The notes under the pieces are model-generated. The model made no database searches. It had not been told where the DNA came from and worked only from the letters and a program-made list of their open reading frames with translations. Below, one piece after another: positions 11,670 through 21,525 of a stretch of 64,000 bases of DNA. A program made the translations under genes and the position numbers. Source of the DNA: Micromussa lordhowensis (Eukaryota > Cnidaria > Anthozoa > Scleractinia > Lobophylliidae). Position 1 is the first letter of the stretch. Each line of letters opens with the position of its first letter. Location: contig OZ026595.1 in the NCBI GenBank assembly GCA_964020085.1, forward strand, positions 14,207,414-14,271,413, in the 5' to 3' direction.

Positions 11670-12209
11670 TGTAATTGTTGGCGTAAAATAAACAAAACAG
11701 CTGTAATTGTTGGCGCAAAATAAACAAAACAGCTGTAATTGTTGGCGTAAAATAAACAAAACAGCTGTAATTGTTGGCGCGAAATAAACACAACAGCTGT
11801 AATTGTTGGCGAGAACTAAACAAAACAGCTGTCATTGTTGGCGTAACATTGTTGGCGCAAAATAAACAAAACAGCTGTAATTGTTGGCGCAAAATAAACA
11901 AAACAGCTGTAATTGTTGGCGTAAAATAAACAAAAGAGCTGTAATTGTTGGCGCGAAATAAACAAAACAGCTGTAATTGTTGGCGAGAAATAAACAAAAT
12001 AGCTGTCATTGTTGGCGTAACATTGTTGGCGCAAAATAAAGAAAACAGCTGTAATTGTTGGCGCAAAATAAACAAAACAGCTGTAATTGTTGGCGCGAAA
12101 TAAACACAACAGCTGTAATTGTTGGCGTAAAAAAAACAAAACAGCTGTAATTTTTGCCGAGAAATAAACAAAACAGCTGTAATTGTTGGCGAGAAATAAA
12201 CAAAACAGC
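11670..12209 (+). repeat. 540-bp tandem unit, copy 1
   Basis: It contains half-monomers at 11844 and 12018 (174 bp = 5 monomers + 1 half). Markers are AATAAAGAAAACAG and GTAATTTTTGCCGAG. The unit length of 540 is 16 x 32 + 2 x 14. Edges are approximate because the junction lies in repeated sequence. Confidence 0.82.
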
Positions 12210-12749
12210 TGTAATTGTTGGCGTAAAATAAACAAAACAGCTGTAATTGTTGGCGCAAAATAAACAAAACAGCTGTAATTGTTGGCGTAAAATAAACAAA
12301 ACAGCTGTAATTGTTGGCGCGAAATAAACACAACAGCTGTAATTGTTGGCGAGAACTAAACAAAACAGCTGTCATTCTTGGCGTAACATTGTTGGCGCAA
12401 AATAAACAAAACAGCAGTAATTGTTGGCGCAAAATAAACAAAACAGCTGTAATTGTTGGCGTAAAATAAACAAAAGAGCTGTAATTGTTGGCGCGAAATA
12501 AACAAAACAGCTGTAATTGTTGGCGAGAAATAAACAAAATAGCTGTCATTGTTGGCGTAACATTGTTGGCGCAAAATAAAGAAAACAGCTGTAATTGTTG
12601 GCGCAAAATAAACAAAACAGCTGTAATTGTTGGCGCGAAATAAACACAACAGCTGTAATTGTTGGCATAACAAAAACAAAACAGCTGTAATTTTTGCCGA
12701 GAAATAAACAAAACAGCTGTAATTGTTGGCGAGAAATAAACAAAACAGC
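12210..12749 (+). repeat. 540-bp tandem unit, copy 2
   Basis: Tandem copy of 11670-12209 with half-monomers at 12384 and 12558. Differences include GTCATTCTTGGCG near 12372, ACAGCAGTAATTG near 12412 and GGCATAACAAAAAC near 12665. Confidence 0.82.
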
Positions 12750-14349
12750 TGTCATTGTTGGCGCAAAATAAACAAAACAGCTGTCATTGTTGGCGCGAAA
12801 TAGACAAAACAGCTGTCATTGTTGGCGCAAAATAAACAAAACAGCTGTAATTGTTGGCGCAAAATAAACAAAACAGCTGTAATTGTTGGCGTAAAATAAA
12901 AAAAACAGCTGTAATTGTTGGCGCGAAATAAACACAACAGCTGTAATTGTTGGCGAGAACTAAACAAAACAGCTGTCATTGTTGGCGTAACATTGTTGGC
13001 GCAAAATAAACAAAAGAGCTGTAATTCTTGGCGTAAAAGAAACAAAACAGCTGTAATTGTTGGCATAAAATAAACAAAACAGCTGTAATTGTTGGCGTAA
13101 AATAAACAAAACAGCTGTAATTGTTGGCGCAAAATAAACAAAACAGCTGTAATTGTTGCCGTAAAATAAACAAAAGAGCTGTAATTGTTGGCGCGAAATA
13201 AACAAAACAGCTGTAATTGTTGGCGAGAAATAAACAAAACAGCTGTCACTGTTGGCGTAACATTGTTGGCCCAAAATAAACAAAACAGCTGTAATTGTTG
13301 GCGCAAAATAAACAAAACAGCTGTAATTGTTGGCGTAAAATAAACAAAACAGCTGTAATTGTTGGCGTAAAATAAACAAAACAGCTGTAATTGTTGGCGT
13401 AAAATAAACAAAACAGCTGTAATTGTTGGCGCGAAATAAACAAAACAGCTGTAATTGTTGGCGTAAAATAAACAAAAAAGCTGCAATTGTTGGCGCGAAA
13501 TAAACAAAAGAGCTGTAATTGTTGGCGAGAAATAAACAAAACAGCTGTAATTGTTGGCGCGAAATAAACAAAACAGCTGTAATTGTTCGCGCGAAATAAA
13601 CAAAACAGCTGTAATTGTTGGCGCGAAATAAACACAACAGCTGTAATTGTTTGCGTAAAATAAACAAAACAGCTGTAAGTGTTGGCGAAAAATAAACAAA
13701 ACAGCTGTAATTGTTGGCGAGAAATAAACACAACAGCTGTAATTGTTTGCGTAAAATAAACAAAACAGCTGTAAGTGTTGGCGAGAAATAAACAAAACAG
13801 CTGTCATTGTTGGCGTAACATTGTTGGTGCAAAATAAACAAAACAGCTGTAATTGTTTGCGCAAAATAAACAAAACAGCTGTATTTGTTGGCGCGAAATA
13901 AACACAACAGCTGTAATTGTTTGCATAAAATAAACAAAACAGCTGTAAGTGTTGGCGAGAAATAAACAAAACAGCTGTAATTGTTGGCGAGAAATAAACA
14001 AAACAGCTGTCATTGTTGGCGCAAAATAAACAAAACAGCTGTCATTGTTGGCGCGAAATAAACAAAACAGCTGTCATTGTTGGCGCAAAATAAACAAAAC
14101 AGCTGTAATTGTTGGCGTAAAATAAACAAAACAGCTGTAATTGTTGGCGCAAAATAAACAAAACAGCTGTAATTGTTGGCGTAAAATAAACAAAACAGCT
14201 GTAATTGTTGGCGCGAAATAAACACAACAGCTGTAATTGTTGGCGAGAAATAAACAAAACAGCTGTCATTGTTGGCGTAACATTGTTGGCGCAAAATAAA
14301 CAAAACAGCTGTAATTGTTGGCGCAAAATAAACAAAACAGCTGTAATTG

Positions 14350-14383
14350 TTGGCGCGAAATAAACAAAACAGCTGTAATTGTT
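14350..14383. promoter_or_regulatory. Composite E2F-like / forkhead-like / E-box / SOX-like motif cluster (one example of many)
   Basis: TTGGCGCGAAA at 14350-14360 is, on the minus strand, TTTCGCGCCAA. It contains the E2F core TTTSSCGC and matches 11 of 12 bases of the full dyad TTTCGCGCCAAA. Next come TAAACAAA (forkhead core), CAGCTG (E-box) and ATTGTT (SOX core). TTGGC is also an NFI half-site. The matches are seen directly; binding is not shown. Short A-rich and CG-containing repeats hit such consensus sites by chance, and a match in one monomer is copied through the array. The cluster is flagged only because it recurs hundreds of times at fixed spacing. Only class-1 monomers carry the intact E2F dyad; class 2, 3 and 4 break its right half. 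Confidence 0.25.
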
Positions 14384-14387
14384 GGCG
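14356..14387 (+). repeat. Reference class-1 monomer (32 bp)
   Basis: This copy shows the common state at all variable positions and serves as a reference. From left to right it has the end of the E2F-like site (CGAAA), forkhead-like TAAACAAA at 14361-14368, palindrome ACAGCTGT at 14369-14376, SOX-like ATTGTT at 14378-14383 and the start of the next TTGGCG. Composition is about 13 A, 7 T, 7 G and 5 C, so the plus strand is A-rich. Thirty-two bp is close to three turns of B-DNA (about 31.5 bp), so equivalent motifs in successive monomers fall near the same helix face. Confidence 0.95.
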
Positions 14388-14515
14388 TAAAATAAACAAA
14401 ACAGCTGTAATTGTTGGCGTAAAATAAACAAAAGAGCTGTAATTGTTGGCGCGAAATAAACAAAACAGCTGTAATTGTTGGCGAGAAATAAACAAAACAG
14501 CTGTCATTGTTGGCG

Positions 14516-16135
14516 TAACATTGTTGGCGCAAAATAAACAAAACAGCTGTAATTGTTGGCGCAAAATAAACAAAACAGCTGTATTTGTTGGCGCGAAATA
14601 AACACAACAGCTGTAATTGTTGGCGCAAAATAAACAAAACAGCTGTAAGTGTTGGCGAGAAATAAACAAAAAAGCTGTAACTGTTGGCGAGAAATAAACA
14701 AAACAGCTGTCATTGTTGGCGCAAAATAAACAAAACAGCTGTCATTGTCGGCGCGAAATAAACAAAACAGCTGTCATTGTTGGCGCAAAATAAACAAAAC
14801 AGCTGTAATTGTTGGCGTAAAATAAACAAAACAGCTGTAATTGTTGGCGCAAAATAAACAAAACAGCTGTAATTGTTGGCGTAAAATAAACAAAAGAGCT
14901 GTAATTGTTGGCGCGAAATAAACACAACAGCTGTAATTGTTGGCGAGAAATAAACAAAACAGCTGTCATTGTTGGCGTAACATTGTTGGCGCAAAATAAA
15001 CAAAACAGCTGTAATTGTTGGCGCGAAATAAACAAAACAGCTGTAATTGTTTGCGTAAAATAAACAAAACAGCTGTAATTGTTGGCGCAAAATAAACAAA
15101 ACAGCTGTAATTGTTGGCGTAAAATAAACAAAAGAGCTGTAATTGTTGGCGCGAAATAAACAAAACAGCTGTAATTGTTGGCGAGAAATAAACAAAACAG
15201 CTGTCATTGTTAGCGTAACATTGTTGGCGTAAAATAAACAAAACAGCTGTAAGTGTTGGCGAGAAATAAACAAAAAAGCTGTAATTGTTGGCGAGAAATA
15301 AACAAAACAGCTGTCATTGTTGGCGCAAAATAAACAAAACAGCTGTCATTGTCGGCGCGAAATAAACAAAACAGCTGTCATTGTTGGCGCAAAATAAACA
15401 AAACAGCTGTAATTGTTGGCGTGAAATAAACAAAACAGCTGTACTTGTTGGCGCAAAATAAACAAAACAGCTGTAATTGTTGGCGTAAAATAAACAAAAC
15501 AGCTGTAATTGTTGGCGTAAAATAAACAAAACAGCTGTAATTGTTGGCGTAACATTGTTGGCGCAATATAAACAAAACAGCTGTAATTGTTGGCGCAAAA
15601 TAAACAAAACAGCTGTAATTGTTGGCGCGAAATAAACAAATCAGCTGTAATTGTTGGCGTAAAATAAACAAAACAGCTGTAATTGTTGGCGCAAAATAAA
15701 CAAAACAGCTGTAATTGTTGGCGTAAAAAAAACAAAAGAGCTGTAATTGTTGGCGCGAAATAAACAAAACAGCTGTAATTGTTGGCGAGAAATAAACAAA
15801 ACAGCTGTCATTGTTGGCGTAACATTGTTGGCGCAAAATAAACAAAACAGCTGTAATTGTTGGCGAGAAATAAACAAAACAGCTGTAATTGTTGGCGCGA
15901 AATAAACACAACAGCTGTAATTGTTGGCGTAAAATAAACAAAACAGGTGTAATTGTTGCCGAGAAATAAACAAAACAGCTGTAATTGTTGGCGAGAAATA
16001 AACAAAACAGCTGTCATTGTTGGCGCAAAATAAACAAAACAGCTGTTATTGTTGGCGCGAAATAAACAAAACAGCTGTCATTGTTGGCGCAAAATAAACA
16101 AAACAGCTTTAATTGTTGGCGTAACATTGTTGGCG
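14516..16135 (+). repeat. Block A, copy 4, with two whole-monomer deletions
   Basis: Half-monomers at 14516, 14978, 15216, 15550, 15820 and 16122 give 462-238-334-270-302. Against the 462-270-334-270-462 pattern, one 32-bp monomer is missing in the second interval and exactly five monomers (160 bp) in the last. The 160-bp loss joins AGCTTTAATTGTTGGCG directly to TAACATTG at 16122, whereas copies near 1710, 6567, 11002 and 35915 keep the intervening monomers. Confidence 0.9.
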
Positions 16136-16738
16136 CAAAATAAACAAAAGAGCTGTAATTCTTGGCGTAAAAGAAACAAAACAGCTGTAATTGTTGGCGT
16201 AAAATAAACAAAACAGCTGTAATTGTTGGCGAGACCTAAACAAAACAGCTGTCATTGTTGGCGTAACATTGTTGGCGCAAAATAAACAAAACAGCTGTAA
16301 TTGTTGGCGCAAAATAAACAAAACAGCTGTAATTGTTGGCGTAAAATAAACAAAAGAGCTGTAATTGTTGGCGCGAAATAAACAAAACAGCTGTAATTGT
16401 TGGCGAGAAATAGACAAAATAGCTGTCATTGTTGGCGTAACATTGTTGGCGCAAAATAAAGAAAACAGCTGTAATTGTTGGCGCAAAATAAAGAAAACAG
16501 CTGTAATTGTTGGCGCGAAATAAACACAACAGCTGTAATTGTTGGCGTAAAAAAAACAAAACAGCTGTAATTTTTGCCGAGAAATAAACAAAACAGCTGT
16601 AATTGTTGGCGAGAAATAAACAAAACAGCTGTCATTGTTGGCGCAAAATAAACAAAACAGCTGTCATTGTTGGCGCGAAATAGACAAAACAGCTGTCATT
16701 GTTGGCGCAAAATAAACAAAACAGCTGTAATTGTTGGC
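16110..16738 (+). repeat. 1112-bp-spaced repeat, first member, in block X copy A
   Basis: It matches 17222-17850 at a spacing of 1112 bp (33 x 32 + 4 x 14). Markers are AATAGACAAAATAGCTGTC, two successive AATAAAGAAAACAG monomers and GTAATTTTTGCCGAG. It has GAGACCTAAAC near 16232 where the other copies have GAGAACTAAAC. The two members diverge after 16738 and 17850. Confidence 0.85.
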
Positions 16739-17221
16739 GAGAAATAAACAAAACAGCTGTCATTGTTAGCGTAACATTGTTGGCGTAAAAAAAACAAAAC
16801 AGCTGTAAGTGTTGGCGAGAAATAAACAAAAAAGCTGTAATTGTTGGCGAGAAATAAACAAAACAGCTGTCATTGTTGGCGCAAAATAAACAAAACAGCT
16901 GTCATTGTCGGCGCGAAATAAACAAAACAGCTGTCATTGTTGGCGCAAAATAAACAAAACAGCTGTAATTGTTGGCGTGAAATAAACAAAACAGCTGTAC
17001 TTGTTGGCGCAAAATAAACAAAACAGCTGTAATTGTTGGCGTAAAATAAACAAAACAGCTGTAATTGTTGGCGTAAAATAAACAAAACAGCTGTAATTGT
17101 TGGCGCAAAATAAACAAAACAGCTGTAATTGTTGGCGTAAAATAAAAAAAACAGCTGTAATTGTTGGCGCGAAATAAACACAACAGCTGTAATTGTTGGC
17201 GAGAACTAAACAAAACAGCTG

Positions 17222-17850
17222 TCATTGTTGGCGTAACATTGTTGGCGCAAAATAAACAAAAGAGCTGTAATTCTTGGCGTAAAAGAAACAAAACAGCTGT
17301 AATTGTTGGCGTAAAATAAACAAAACAGCTGTAATTGTTGGCGAGAACTAAACAAAACAGCTGTCATTGTTGGCGTAACATTGTTGGCGCAAAATAAACA
17401 AAACAGCTGTAATTGTTGGCGCAAAATAAACAAAACAGCTGTAATTGTTGGCGTAAAATAAACAAAAGAGCTGTAATTGTTGGCGCGAAATAAACAAAAC
17501 AGCTGTAATTGTTGGCGAGAAATAGACAAAATAGCTGTCATTGTTGGCGTAACATTGTTGGCGCAAAATAAAGAAAACAGCTGTAATTGTTGGCGCAAAA
17601 TAAAGAAAACAGCTGTAATTGTTGGCGCGAAATAAACACAACAGCTGTAATTGTTGGCGTAAAAAAAACAAAACAGCTGTAATTTTTGCCGAGAAATAAA
17701 CAAAACAGCTGTAATTGTTGGCGAGAAATAAACAAAACAGCTGTCATTGTTGGCGCAAAATAAACAAAACAGCTGTCATTGTTGGCGCGAAATAGACAAA
17801 ACAGCTGTCATTGTTGGCGCAAAATAAACAAAACAGCTGTAATTGTTGGC
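17222..17850 (+). repeat. 1112-bp-spaced repeat, second member, in block X copy A
   Basis: Second member of the pair, with the same paired AATAAAGAAAAC monomers. The pair is also present in block X copy B (36079-36707 and 37191-37819), so the local duplication predates the long-range one. Confidence 0.85.
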
Positions 17851-19357
17851 GTAAAATAAACAAAACAGCTGTAATTGTTGGCGCGAAATAAACACAACAG
17901 CTGTAATTGTTGGCGAGAACTAAACAAAACAGCTGTCATTGTTGGCGTAACATTGTTGGCGCAAAATAAACAAAAGAGCTGTAATTCTTGGCGTAAAAGA
18001 AACAAAACAGCTGTAATTGTTGGCATAAAATAAACAAAACAGCTGTAATTGTTGGCGTAAAATAAACAAAACAGCTGTAATTGTTGGCGCAAAATAAACA
18101 AAACAGCTGTAATTGTTGCCGTAAAATAAACAAAAGAGCTGTAATTGTTGGCGCGAAATAAACAAAACAGCTGTAATTGTTGGCGAGAAATAAACAAAAC
18201 AGCTGTCACTGTTGGCGTAACATTGTTGGCCCAAAATAAACAAAACAGCTGTAATTGTTGGCGCAAAATAAACAAAACAGCTGTAATTGTTGGCGTAAAA
18301 TAAACAAAACAGCTGTAATTGTTGGCGTAAAATAAACAAAACAGCTGTAATTGTTGGCGTAAAATAAACAAAAGAGCTGTAATTGTTGGCGCGAAATAAA
18401 CAAAACAGCTGTAATTGTTGGCGAGAAATAGACAAAATAGCTGTCATTGTTGGCGTAACATTGTTGGCGCAAAATAAAGAAAACAGCTGTAATTGTTGGC
18501 GCAAAATAAACAAAACAGCTGTAATTGTTTGCGCGAAATAAACACAACAGCTGTAATTGTTGGCGTAAAAAAAACAAAACTGCTGTAATTTTTGCCGAGA
18601 AATAAACAAAACAGCTGTAATTGTTGGCGAGAAATAAACAAAACAGCTGTCATTGTTGGCGCAAAATAAACAAAACAGCTGTCATTGTTGGCGCGAAATA
18701 GACAAAACAGCTGTCATTGTTGGCGCAAAATAAACAAAACAGCTGTAATTGTTGGCGTAAAATAAACAAAACAGCTGTAATTGTTGGCGCGAAATAAACA
18801 CAACAGCTGTAATTGTTGGCGAGAACTAAACAAAACAGCTGTCATTGTTGGCGTAACATTGTTGGCGCAAAATAAACAAAAGAGCTGTAATTCTTGGCGT
18901 AAAAGAAACAAAACAGCTGTAATTGTTGGCATAAAATAAACAAAACAGCTGTAATTGTTGGCGTAAAATAAACAAAACAGCTGTAATTGTTGGCGCAAAA
19001 TAAACAAAACAGCTGTAATTGTTGCCGTAAAATAAACAAAAGAGCTGTAATTGTTGGCGCGAAATAAACAAAACAGCTGTAATTGTTGGCGAGAAATAAA
19101 CAAAATAGCTGTCACTGTTGGCGTAACATTGTTGGCCCAAAATAAACAAAACAGCTGTAATTGTTGGCGCAAAATAAACAAAACAGCTGTAATTGTTGGC
19201 GTAAAATAAACAAAACAGCTGTAATTGTTGGCGTAAAATAAACAAAACAGCTGTAATTGTTGGCGTAAAAAAAACAAAACAGCTGTAATTTTTGCCGAGA
19301 AATAAACAAAACAGCTGTAATTGTTGGCGAGAAATAAACAAAACAGCTGTCATTGTT

Positions 19358-21525
19358 GGCGCAAAATAAACAAAACAGCTGTCATTGTTGGCGCGAAATA
19401 GACAAAACAGCTGTCATTGTTGGCGCAAAATAAACAAAACAGCTGTAATTGTTGGCGTAAAATAAACAAAACAGCTGTAATTGTTTGCGCGAAATAAACA
19501 CAACAGCTGTAATTGTTGGCGAAAACTAAACAAAACAGCTGTCATTGTTGGCGTAACATTGTTGGCGCAAAATAAACAAAAGAGCTGTAATTCTTGGCGT
19601 AAAAGAAACAAAACAGCTGTAATTGTTGGCATAAAATAAACAAAACAGCTGTAATTGTTGGCGTAAAATAAACAAAACAGCTGTAATTGTTGGCGCAAAA
19701 TAAACAAAACAGCTGTAATTGTTGCCGTAAAATAAACAAAAGAGCTGTAATTGTTGGCGCGAAATAAACAAAACAACTGTAATTGTTGGCGAGAAATAAA
19801 CAAAACAGCTGTCACTGTTGGCGTAACATTGTTGGCCCAAAATAAACAAAACAGCTGTAATTGTTGGCGCAAAATAAACAAAACAGCTGTAATTGTTGGC
19901 GTAAAATAAACAAAACAGCTGTAATTGTTGGCGTAAAATAAACAAAACAGCTGTAATTGTTGGCGTAAAATAAACAAAACAGCTGTAATTGTTGGCGCGA
20001 AATAAACAAAACAGCTGTAATTGTTGGCGTAAAATACACAAAAAAGCTGCAATTGTTGGCGCGAAATAAACAAAAGAGCTGTAATTGTTGGCGAGAAATA
20101 AACAAAACAGCTGTCATTGTTGGCGTAACATTGTTGGCGCAAAATAAACAAAACAGCTGTAATTGTTTGCGCAAAATAAACAAAACAGCTGTATTTGTTG
20201 GCGCGAAATAAACACAACAGCTGTAATTGTTGGCGTAAAATAAACAAAACAGCTTTAAGTGTTGGCGAGAAATAAACAAAACAGCTGTAATTGTTGGCGA
20301 GAAATAAACAAAACAGCTGTCATTGTTGGCGCAAAATAAACAAAACAGCTGTCATTGTTGGCGCGAAATAAACACAACAGCTGTCATTGTTGGCGCAAAA
20401 TAAACAAAACAGCTGTAATTGTTGGCGTAAAATAAACAAAACAGCTGTAATTGTTGGCGCAAAATAAACAAAACAGCTGTAATTGTTGGCGTAAAATAAA
20501 CAAAACAGCTGTAATTGTTGGCGCGAAATAAACACAACAGCTGTAATTGTTGGCGTAAAATAAACAAAACAGCTGTAATTGTTGGCGTGAAATAAACACA
20601 ACAGCTGTAAATGTTGGCGAGAAATAAACAAAACAGCTGTAATTGTTGGCGCAAAATAAAGAAAACAGCTGTAATTGTTGGCGCGAAATAAACAAAACAG
20701 CTGTAATTGTTGGCGTAAAATAAACAAAACAGCTGTAATTGTTGGCGTAAAATAAACAAAAGAGCTGTAATTGTTGGCGCGAAATAAACAAAACAGCTGT
20801 AATTGTTGGCGAGAAATAAACAAAACAGCTGTCATTGTTGGCGCAAAATAAACAAAACAGCTGTATTTGTTGGCGCGAAATAAACACAACAGCTGTAATT
20901 GTTGGCGCAAAATAAACAAAACAGCTGTAAGTGTTGGCGAGAAATAAACAAAAAAGCTGTAACTGTTGGCGAGAAATAAACAAAACAGCTGTCATTGTTG
21001 GCGCAAAATAAACAAAACAGCTTTCATTGTCGGCGCGAAATAAACAAAACAGCTTTCATTGTTGGCGCAAAATAAACAAAACAGCTGTAATTGTTGGCGT
21101 AAAATAAACAAAACAGCTGTAATTGTTGGCGCAAAATAAACAAAACAGCTGTAATTGTTGGCGTAAAATAAACAAAAGAGCTGTAATTGTTGGCGCGAAA
21201 TAAACACAACAGCTGTAATTGTTGGCGAGAAATAAACAAAACAGCTGTCATTGTTGGCGTAACATTGTTGGCGCAAAATAAACAAAACAGCTGTAATTGT
21301 TGGCGCAAAATAAACAAAACAGCTGTAATTGTTGGCGCCAAATAAACAAAACAGCTGTAATTGTTTGCGTAAAATAAACAAAACAGCTGTAATTTTTGGC
21401 GCAAAATAAACAAAACAGCTGTAATTGTTGGCGTAAAATAAACAAAAGAGCTGTAATTGTTGGCGCGAAATAAACAAAACAGCTGTAATTGTTGGCGAGA
21501 AATAAACAAAACAGCTGTCATTGTT
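19358..21525 (+). repeat. 2168-bp tandem duplication, copy 1
   Basis: It has four half-monomers (19554, 19824, about 20126, about 21260) and 66 full monomers: 66 x 32 + 4 x 14 = 2168. Rare variants CGAAAACTAAAC, ACAACTGTAATTG (near 19774), AAATACACAAAAAAGCTGC, GCTTTAAGTG, GCTGTAAATG, GCTTTCATTGTCGG and GGCGCCAAAT all recur 2168 bp later. The left edge is uncertain by about 40 bp. Confidence 0.92.

Larger units (their letters stand above)
12750..14515 (+). repeat. Regular satellite, no gene
   Basis: Regular array with half-monomers including 12988 and others near 13258, 13816 and 14278. Parts recall 4260-4520 (TTCGCGCG near 13589, GTAAGTG series). The run of class-3 monomers near 13331-13400 recurs inside block X (near 18290-18360). 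No gene or foreign insertion is visible. Confidence 0.87.
15740..21225 (+). repeat. Block X, copy A
   Basis: This segment of about 5.5 kb matches 35550-41240. The offset is 19809 bp to the left of 16122, 19969 bp to about 20630, and 20015 bp to the right end. Shared rare markers include AGAGCTGTAATTCTTGGCG with AAAAGAAAC, AATAAAGAAAAC, GTTGGCATAAAAT, GTTGGCCCAAAAT, CGAAAACTAAAC (19510) and AAATACACAAAAAAGCTGC (near 20033). Edges are estimated from where markers stop matching. Confidence 0.88.

Noticed and set aside
14350..14364. CENP-B box
   Set aside because: The minus strand of class-1 monomers has TTCG, four bases, then A, as in the first part of the box, but the required CGGG part reads AATT. 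This is a half match only.
14369..14376. Transcription terminator hairpin
   Set aside because: The ACAGCTGT palindrome is 8 bp without a loop or a following T-run and occurs in every monomer.
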